In this document: positions 56,294 through 64,000 of the stretch, piece by piece
Numbering within the stretch: position 1 is the first letter of the stretch
Layout: every line of letters begins with the position of its first letter
Origin: Omphalotus guepiniiformis
Taxonomy: Eukaryota > Basidiomycota > Agaricomycetes > Agaricales > Omphalotaceae
Length of the DNA: 64,000 nucleotides
Assembly (NCBI GenBank): GCA_028554645.1
Contig: JAQOOI010000075.1
Coordinates: 981,577-1,045,576 of the forward strand
Reading direction: 5' to 3'
The notes under the pieces: model-generated
What the model was told of the DNA's origin: nothing
The model's database searches: none
Seen by the model: the letters and a program-made list of their open reading frames with translations, nothing else
Translations under genes and position numbers: made by a program

Positions 56294-56890
56294 TTACAGC
56301 TTGGCCTTGGCACCCTGTCAGTAATTAATGGTCAGTACTGAATTGAACAAGCAATGCAATGCGCACCCTTGAAAACGTCATCTAACTTTGTGGCCAGCAT
56401 TATATTGCCCTTTGTCTTAATCTTCCCCGTCATAAAAGCTTTCTGGCCATTTAACTAGAGTGCCCAGAAGTCAGAAAGAAATTTGGAAAAGGGAAGTTTC
56501 AAGGACCTTTCCGGTAGCTAATTGAGTGAGGGTGTCATCGGACAGGGAGATAGTCACATCCGTCTTCGTGCCTGCGGGAGAGGGACCCTTGATAATCTTG
56601 CCAGACTTCTTGAGGTCGATGGTCCAAGTAGTCTCATTTCCAGCGTCGTTCTTGACCACAAGTGCAAACACTCCGTTCGTCTAAGAGTCGGAGATGAGAT
56701 GAGTAGGTTGAATGAGCAGATAACCGGACACACCTTTTTAATCTGAGCGGCCCTTTCTGAATCGGAAGCAGAAGCCAAAGCAGAACCGAGGCCAGCGATG
56801 AGCTCGGAAGACTAGAGATAGACATTAGAAGAAAATAACATGGATTTGAAAGAAAGAGACCTTGAATCCGTCTACTTTGAGGTCAGACAT
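56294..56890 (-). CDS. SCP2 sterol-carrier domain protein with PTS1 tail
   Basis: Lipid-binding carrier, here a stand-alone SCP2 domain. Exons give MSDLKVDGFK, SSELIAGLGSALASASDSER, AAQIKKTNGVFALVVKNDAG and NETTWTIDLKKSGKIIKGPS. PAGTKTDVTISLSDDTLTQL, ATGKLNGQKAFMTGKIKTKG and NIMLATKLDDVFK complete it, ending GAKAKL. The terminal AKL is a type 1 peroxisomal targeting signal. Length is about 130 residues, as for free SCP2 proteins. It shares a 182-bp divergent promoter with MAF1. Confidence 0.93.
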
Positions 56891-57072
56891 GTGGGCGGGG
56901 AGGTGGAGAGATGAAGACGAAAGACAAGCCTTCGCGGTATATAAGTAGTCGGTAGCTCCCATAATTTCATGTGAATTCCTATCCCTACCCACGTGACGAT
57001 GTCCCCGGCCGGCGTGATGCCGAAGGAAAGCGGAGGAAAGTCTCCCACGCCATCTTGCTCCTATATCCCTCC

Positions 57073-58252
57073 ATGAAATACATCGAAATCCCTTCTCTCT
57101 CTCGTCTAGCTCAGTCTCTTTCTTACCAAGGTCCAGAGTGCGATGTCAATGTAAGAATAGAGGCCTACTCTTGCAAAAATATTAAACGAGACAAGCGTCT
57201 TTTTCGTGAGCTGGAGAAGGGGTATTGGGGTGAAATTGGTATCCTTGGAAGCATGAAATGGGATCCAGACGGTGACGACGACGTACTCGACCATTCTCCT
57301 CCTACTTCCTATCTTGCACAAGCTCATTCTACATCCCCTACTCCCTTTGGTCCACTAGGCCACCCTCAGTCTCGGAAGACTCTCTATCTCCTCATTGCAA
57401 CACTCAATGTTGCCTTTCCGGACTATGAATTCTCAGACGTTAAGCCATCGTCTTTTGTACGCGAGGAAAGCGGTGCAAGCGTTTTAAATCATCTTAGCAC
57501 CACACTTATCGACTCTCATACCTCTCGCGGCGGAGGAGGCTCTTATGGCTCATACCCTACTCCTCACGAAGTGAAACCCGCCGAATCTAGCACCAGCTCT
57601 AGTCCTTATGAGAGGATGAGGCAAAGTCCTTATGCTCCGCCTCCTATCGTCAGCGGCACCCATCCCGAGGTGTACAGGTTACTCGATGAAGTCATCGGGT
57701 TGTCCGAATGCGAAGTGTATTCCTACGAGCCAGATGGCGATGCCGATCCCAATTGGGGCGAGGATGAAGATGATCTGGAAGAAGAAGAAGAAGCAGGACG
57801 GAGAGTCCGATGATGACGGCGCCACATTTCAGCTGGACGAGGACATGCGCGTTCCATACCCCCGTAGAGCCAACACTTTGACCATGCACCTGAACGATTC
57901 ATTTTCCCCATATTCAAAGTCCTATCGTCCGACTTTTTCTACTTTGTCTTCCTCTTCTTCCTCCAGACACGGCGCCCTTCTCTGGTCCACCCACTGGTTC
58001 TTTATTAATCGCAAGCAGAAGCGTATTCTGTTTGTATCGATATGGGCCAAGGCCCGCCGCTCCTCTATTAGCACTTATGCCGATTTTGAAGCCCCCCGTC
58101 TGTTATCAAGCCGTCAAATGGCCCACAATTTCATCGACTCGGACGAGAGCGAATATAGTCCGATAGAGGATCGAGTTCATCGCAAAGAATCGTTTCTTGG
58201 ATGGAACGGAGCTGTTGGGGCTGGTGCGAGGGCCATGGGACTGTCCCACTGA
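57073..58252 (+). CDS. MAF1: RNA polymerase III repressor Maf1, with apparent frameshift
   Basis: TOR/PKA-responsive inhibitor of Pol III. It starts MKYIEIPSLSRLAQSLSYQG and contains DVNVRIEAYSCKNIKRDKRL (Maf1 A box), SRKTLYLLIATLNVAFPDYE (B box), and LDEVIGLSECEVYSYEPDGD then ADPNWGEDEDD (C box). The conserved ending LLWSTHWFFINRKQKRILFV, SIWAKARRSS continues in a different frame from about 57,790 to the stop at 58250-58252, with FLGWNGAVGAGARAMGLSH at the end. No usable intron joins the frames: the only GT-AG candidate is 28 nt and lacks a branch site. An indel in the GAA-rich acidic tract near 57776-57800 is likely, by mutation or sequencing. Confidence 0.82.
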
Positions 58253-58647
58253 CCGCATTAAGTGCCAACGACAGGCCGTCGTTTGTCGCTCATTGCACAT
58301 GCCAGTAGTGCCACAACCCTCATGCTTTCTAGTAGGACAGTATCATTTATCAGTTGCGACTTGGAGAGGACGATAATCTATACCTTTTCTGCAAGTACTC
58401 GACTTGCGCCCTTCGATTCTTTCCCTATGTACTGTACATTATAATTTGTATGTGATCAGTGTATTGGCTTGTTGAACTTGTCTTTATTTACTTTATTAGT
58501 AGTCTTGCATATGTATGTATACTAAGTGATACCAGAATGCTGCCTCGTTGACCGGAAAACTATTATGTAGGCTCTCTCGGGGAATCAGAATCATTCTCAA
58601 GATCAGCAGGTAAGATACAACACGGCGGAATATCCAGCTTGAATTCA
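58253..58647. other. Intergenic region downstream of MAF1
   Basis: 395 bp. No gene is recognised. Confidence 0.5.
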
Positions 58648-60110
58648 TTACATGTATTCCTCTTCGACCATGTTGTCTAAGGGCTAGTGCGCCGCGATCT
58701 GAGCCCGTTCCTCTTCCGATTCGGCTGCAGCCAGTCCATCCTCCTTCAGCCTCTTGCTGAATGCCACGGCCTCTTCAATAGTGCCCGGTGCGCACCCAGC
58801 CGCGAGGTTCCATCTCTCCGCTGTGCTGGGTTGGTCCAAGGAGTCATCCATCTTCTCCGGTAGAAAAGGCCATAGATTGCGAGACAATATTAGTAGTTCT
58901 GTAGCTGTTGGGGCATAGTAAGGAGAGGGATAAGATCAAGGTGTGTTGTCATCAGGCCGAAGACGTGTAAGTTAAAGCCGGGGGACCTAGGGATATTTCT
59001 TGGCTGGAGGTCGGAATGGGCGGATGCGGAAATGACTGAAGGCCGTGTTCCTGGGAATGGGTGACAAAAGGGCTGAGGAAAGTAACGGTCCAGGTTCTCG
59101 ATGTGATCTGACGGCGGCGGCTCCTTCTTATGCAACGGCAACAGCGGTCGACCGAACCGTTGTAAATACACCAGTTCCTTTTCATTCCTCTTATGAGGGT
59201 TGCTTCAGCACTATCGTCTTTAGTTATCAGTCAGTCCAATTAAAAAGGCAGAGAGCGGCCTAGTCCTCGATCTAGTTAAGCTGTGATCTCCTGCCATACC
59301 ATAGACGCAGACTTGTATCTTGGGCCGACGCTGGCAGAAACGCTTGTCCTCTAGTGTGATGCCGGGCATAGTAGGCCAAGAGTTCAGCAAGTTGTCGTGA
59401 ATTTTGAAATGATTTCCCCTTCCCTTAGATCGAAACCATGGTGTCTTGTACGAAATCCACAAAGATATACTCGGTGGTGAGTATCCGTATACCTCAAATA
59501 AAGGAACGAAGTAAGGCCATAGTAGGCACTTCACTAGCGACAGCAAAGTACTTGGGAATCGAAGCTGCGTATGGGATACGCGCCGACATTCGGAAGCCAC
59601 AACGAAAGTACGGTTAAACCAATGTTCTTCCACTGAGAGGACGTCGGGACTCCAATTGACTGCCTCCGCTGCAAGTCGACTAAGCTCATCGACCTTGAAG
59701 ACACGTCTGCAGGGCGAAGGTCATCGTTGAAGCTAGACATTTTAGTACAGGTTAGACATATATATGATTGGAGACTTACATTCACCGCCCAGACGTTCAT
59801 TCAGGGTGTCGATTACGAAGATTGCACCATGATAGAGGACAATCCGGCGAGATGTCGGCGGAAAAGGGGTGGGGTGGTGGGAAACTAGAGTAGGAGTCTG
59901 AAATGAATGCGGTTGAGGAACTAGGCACGCTAGGCGCGCAGCAGACTCAGCTTCATCGCGTAAGCCAGGCACACCGAAGCAACACGATTTTCGTCCTAAC
60001 GATCTGCGAGAAAAGGGCCGCGTTAGCATTGCTCGAGGCTCCCTGCGACCAGCGGTTGAAAGACTTTCAGTCACTTGCATATCGATGGGACAGAAGAAGG
60101 CTATTGTATT
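58648..60110 (-). pseudogene. AIM9-like/APH-fold kinase pseudogene
   Basis: Relic of the fungal AIM9-type aminoglycoside-phosphotransferase family. Readable blocks in order: RRIVLYHGAIFVIDTLNERL; VFKVDELSRLAAEAVNWSPD then WFNRTFVVASECRRV, with the usual GGFNRTF weakened to HWFNRTF; PLFEVYGYSPPS; EYIFVDFVQDT; RQLAELLAYYARH; VYLQRFGRPLLPLHKKEPPP then SDHIENLDRYF; HSDLQPRNI; and LAAAESEEERAQIAAH then PLDNMVEEEYM. They lie in changing frames, with an in-frame stop after IAAH where a Trp is expected (TAG for TGG), another after FVQDTMVSI, and large internal losses. The catalytic HPDLQPSN-type loop has become HSDLQPRN. It cannot make the full enzyme. Confidence 0.7.
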
Positions 60111-61496
60111 CGTGTGCATTGAATTCAATCTTAACTGTTTGAAATCTGAAGGTGGTACATATTTCCATCTAATAATCTACAAAATCAACTTAGGTCAGTG
60201 GGTGGTTACTTCGCAGTCTAGCCGCAAGCCTGGCGAACTTTAGTATTGCTTCACTGGACTGGGCAGAAAAGCCAGGAATCTTTGGTCCGTTCCGCAAAAA
60301 AAGCGTTTCATACACCGTGCAATCTCGTCGTCAAGCAGATTGGAGTTGGCGACAAATTGATTCTAAGGATAGGGAAGTGGTATGAATGGGAGTCTAATAC
60401 AACATTGACCAAACTGTCGCGCACGCACTAGTATATTTAGTCCTAGAAGTCAAACCCTTCTACAGGGAGAAGCAGCCTCTATATTGCCCCCGTAGTCCGA
60501 AATACCGGTGCATGCGATAGCGGTGTATTATTCAAGGTGAGAACGGGATAAGAATTCTGTCGCATGCCAACATTCTGACTAGATATGAGTATATGGGACA
60601 CAGATGGAACGAAGTAAGGGATGGCACCTACAGTAGAACTATACGGTTTCTATAAGGGCCAATCTTCTGAACCTTGTGGAGCTAATGGGTTCGTATTCTT
60701 CGATCCATAGCTGGATCCAGTAACTGCCCTCCCAGTATGTGATGACGGTTGAAAATACGGTCAACCCTCCATCTTTCGTTTTTGTCCCCTTGAGGGGAGA
60801 ATCTGAAAACAGACCTTGTATCTGCTAGAAACGCCAAATCAATACTTGGGCGTCACGAACCAACGCCTGCCCGGTTGCGATACATATGTGGCTCAAGAGA
60901 ACAAATTGTTGTAGATCGCTAGGGTGAATTTCAAGGAGAAGGTGAAACTTACTCTCTTGCCAAAAGTTCTTCCTTGGTTCGTACGCCTTCACGAAACTAG
61001 AGAACTTGTTTAAGCTTGATAAGTCAGACTAGTCATTACGTGCAGTGGAGGACAACTGATAGTTTACTCGGACTAGCGGTGGGTGATGAAGAGTCTTTGG
61101 GGGGTCCATCCAGGATCGACACGTCCACTCAGGAAGTAGCGGTTCCTGAACACAGAGGATATGAATAACCGAGAAGGTGCGTTGGAAACGAGTGGTAAGT
61201 ACAGACACCTCTTAAATGGCGCGACGCTTGTTCGTGGTGAATAGTCTTAAAACGAAGTAGCTAGGTTCAGGTCGAGTAACAGGGACAGGTGCAGTGTTAG
61301 GGCTGAAACTATCTCTGTAGAACTTTACACGCAGCTGTAATGGTTCCAGGCGAGTGAAGGCCCGAAATTGAGGAGAAGGTAATATTGAAAGCTACTAACA
61401 GATCTGGTACTATCGTAGAGCCTAACGGTTGGGCATTCTTGGACAGGGAAATCATGTTAGAGTGCGACCCTGGGTATCTTGTCCGCAAACGGTTTG

Positions 61497-61576
61497 ATTT
61501 TTTTTTTTTTTGTTTTTTTATTTTTTTTTGTTTTTAAAAAAGAAAGAAAAAAAAAAAAAAAGAAAAATTTTTTTTC
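61497..61576. repeat. Oligo(T)/oligo(A) inverted tract
   Basis: A T-rich run (about 61497-61536) with single G/A interruptions is followed by an A-rich run (about 61537-61567) and another T8. The two halves can pair as a long A/T hairpin. Confidence 0.85.
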
Positions 61577-62062
61577 GCTGTGGATGGGAGGCGCTATCCA
61601 ATGGAAGGTGGGAGGGGCTGAAGGAGGAGGGCAGGTGGGAGGGGAGGGGAAAAGATAACCTAGCGTGCTATCGTGTTTTGGGGCAACATGCTTCTGCGCC
61701 ACCAAAATTCCCAACCCAAACTTGCCTTCAACCTGCATGATTGCCAGAGAGACATCCCCCCCCGGGTCGTCAAATGGTATTTCTGTCGCTGTGTGTTCCC
61801 GGCGTTTTTCCAACTATGTATGCTGACAGAAGTCCGGCTCAAATTTATTACCAATGCTGCCACTGGTGGGGTCAATTACAGTAGTGAGTGTTGGTTTTTG
61901 GTATTGGTAGCTTGCACTTGTTTATTGACAGTGTAAAACCGCGACTGTTGATGAGAATACCAGTCGCAACATCACAAACCACGCGTTAAAAGTCTTCTTC
62001 GAGGTGAAGTTCAGTGGAGGCGGCATGAATAAGGCCGGTAAAAAGAGTGTCCAGAGAGGGAA

Positions 62063-62094
62063 GGGGGGCCCCCCCCCCCCCCCCCCCCCCCCCC
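62063..62094. repeat. G6-C26 homopolymer tract
   Basis: Six G residues (62063-62068) are followed directly by 26 C residues (62069-62094). This is the longest single-base run in the window and a likely site of length error. Confidence 0.9.
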
Positions 62095-64000
62095 GTTCGT
62101 CATTTGAGGGCGGACGCCGAATAGCGAGCGACCGCCGGGCAGGGAAGAACGGAAGGGGATCGCTAAGGCGAACGCAGTGGACATTCACCGGATAGCCTTA
62201 AGAGTGACTCGTCGACAACTAGCTCTGGGTGTAGGGAAAACCATGGAAAAACACACATAGGCGCAAAAATAAAATCAAAGCGGGGTGGCGGGGGAACTCG
62301 TGACACAGTCCTCTGCTATGTGCGAATAACGCGGTCAGACGGACGAGGGCGAAGCTCAGGCGGATGGCCAGTAACAACACGCAGGCAGCTCGCGGCCAGA
62401 ACATAGCCGACTCCGGTGTCGTACTTTCCCCATAGAAAAAAGACACTAACTGAACCGATCGTAAGCCTTGATCCTGCTTCATTTGAATGTCTGGCTTTGT
62501 CTTATCGCGTATCACATATGCAGATTCAGTCCGATCGCTGATCGTTTTCGTTTGCCTTTACCGCCTAACACAACGAAAGCAACATAAAGCAAGCATGTCA
62601 CCATGGCCAGGATCCCTTTTCCCGCGTTCTCCCTCCTTTGGCTCCCACCGAGGCTGGCGAGTACCGATTTCCAAAGTCAAAGCCTATATCCTTTCGATTC
62701 AATCGCCGACCTCACAAGCAGAGCCGGACTTCAACATCATCGCTATGAATGCCTCTGAAAAAAAAGGAACGTCCTCCCTTCCGGAAACCTCTTATTCCTT
62801 CTGTGAAAGCTGCTGTGAGCCGCTTTCAGAACCAGTCCGCGACGGTGCAAAGCCCTCTATTCTACTCCCCGTCGCCTCTCAGGGACCGCATCACAATCAC
62901 GTTCCAAGGGGAAAGCGAAAGCACCATTTCATCGTTTGTCGAGATAGTGATGACGATGATTATCAGGACAGCTTGCTCAATCTGGCCGTCCTCCTCCTGT
63001 CGCGTAAAGGGAATGTACGGGTTAGAGTACACTGATTTTAATGAACGGCGAATACCTCTGGCGAACTATCGAAGTTAAAGGGAAGGAGCGTGAGTTGGTT
63101 TGAGGCTAAGAGAGGAACATCGGCGTAATCAGAACGAAGCTGGGAACGTGACAAAACTGAGGATGAAGAGACTCGGGCGGGAGAAGGAACGAGATAGAGG
63201 AGAAAATCAAGATGCTGGAAGAGGAGGTCGCGTCGACTCAAGGAGGAATTATCGAAAAGACAACTGTTAGGCATCCGACACCGCTGATATTCAAGTTCCA
63301 CCTCGCCCCTCCCCCCTCGCCGGACTCCTCCCCCACTGAGGGCTGAACCTTCGGCGCAGTCCGAGTGCTCGTGATTCTGACGCCCCTTTCGCAGGCGCAC
63401 GCGCGGCGCTGAAGCTATGCACCTACACCTGTCCCGAAGCCCCCTATGAAATCCCCTCCGTCGGGGCCACGGTCAACCGACCGTAGGTATCAACAGGGCG
63501 GACAAAATGGCAGCATCTCCTTGAATGGAGATGAAGAAACCCGTTTCGTTTAACGCAAGGTATTCGAGCGCCACTTGATCTAGGTTCCAGTCGCTCTTAT
63601 GATAGCGAACACAAGTAGCACAAGCTTAGACGAGTCTAGTCGCTTGAGCATTGGAACAAAGTCTCGGGATCTCAACAATTTATCCTCCCGAAAGAAAAAA
63701 AAACAAAATCGGCGATGTACTCTTCTTCAGCTCCCATCCCACGATCGTAACGCTCTATTACCACCGCTCACGGAGCGCCTTAAAAGACCTCCGTACACGG
63801 GGCAGTAATACCGAAGAAACTCTACTCCTGAAGAAGGGAAAGGGGAAAAGGAGAGAGAACCGGCAGTTGAATCATTGGACATACGCCATGAACTATAGGT
63901 TAATGGATCTGCAGTATTATAGTCTAACCAATTACAGGAATTCACAAACAATCAACTTTGTGACAGAAAATTTAGCCAAGACGTCGTTCTCCTCGCTTCT

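Larger units (their letters stand above)
60130..64000. other. Gene-poor right flank
   Basis: About 3.9 kb with no gene I can support. ORFs here lack domains, introns of the local type or credible starts. It holds long homopolymer tracts near 61.5 and 62.1 kb. A short phrase reading like GANGFVFFDP (about 60676) is too small to assign. It may be decayed or mobile DNA. Confidence 0.4.

Noticed and set aside
57784..57811. 28-nt GT-AG intron to repair the MAF1 frame
   Set aside because: It is too short for the spliceosome and lacks a branch site; an indel in the GAA tract is more likely.
60650..60720. Short plus-strand phrase GANGFVFFDP and a similar one near 61410
   Set aside because: Too short, interrupted by stops, and no family I can name with confidence.
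62487..63078. Overlapping ORFs of 182 and 109 codons in the right flank
   Set aside because: No recognisable domain or local intron pattern; the two frames disagree around a poly(A) run.

Overview
The window is nuclear DNA of a filamentous basidiomycete, most likely an Agaricomycete. Genes are densely packed, and almost all are broken by many introns of about 50-60 nt with GTRNGT donors, CTNA(A/G) branch sites and (C/T)AG acceptors. The protein set is typical of fungi: Sey1, Mgm1, Ypp1/TTC7, an Hom-type homeodomain protein, an AIM9-like kinase relic and AusD-like methyltransferases. I see no prokaryotic, viral or CRISPR features. Calls rest on reading exons and conserved motifs by eye, so exon ends are best estimates.

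Layout. 0.1-18 kb: DBP2 DEAD-box helicase, a Rap/Rsr1-type Ras GTPase, a spliceosomal-type cyclophilin, eIF4B, COX10, the ER-fusion GTPase Sey1, U1-70K, a ~2.1 kb spacer, then a homeodomain regulator. 18-34 kb: TIM13, the J-protein Jjj1, PRP18, COX12 (with an 8-nt exon), sulfite oxidase, a ZNF830-like protein, nicotinate phosphoribosyltransferase, exosome RRP41, tRNA m7G methyltransferase TRM8, citrate synthase and the complex I 49-kDa subunit. 34-48 kb: Ypp1/TTC7, a GPI-type surface protein, an MMTAG2-like protein, the ATPase OLA1 (with a remarkable triple intron), two tandem AusD-like methyltransferases and a single-pass surface protein. 47.7-58.3 kb: Mediator subunit MED25, a DUF1748/mitofissin microprotein, a DHDPS-family lyase, MGM1, an SCP2 protein with a peroxisomal tail, and MAF1. 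58.3-64 kb: a decayed AIM9-like kinase pseudogene, then ~3.9 kb with no recognisable gene but long homopolymer tracts.

Two themes recur. Many genes serve mitochondria (COX10, COX12, TIM13, CIT1, NUO49, MGM1, mitofissin) or RNA processing (DBP2, U1-70K, PRP18, the cyclophilin, ZNF830-like, MMTAG2-like, RRP41, TRM8). They are arranged largely as head-to-head pairs sharing short promoters: eleven divergent pairs are separated by about 110-310 bp.

The most unusual signal is in splicing architecture. OLA1 has three ~175-nt intron copies joined end to end through AG|GT junctions with no exon between them. NUO49 needs a 2-nt exon to stay in frame. Three introns (Ras, NUO49, U1-70K) appear to need non-GT/AG borders lying in short direct repeats. 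Several first introns start immediately after the ATG.
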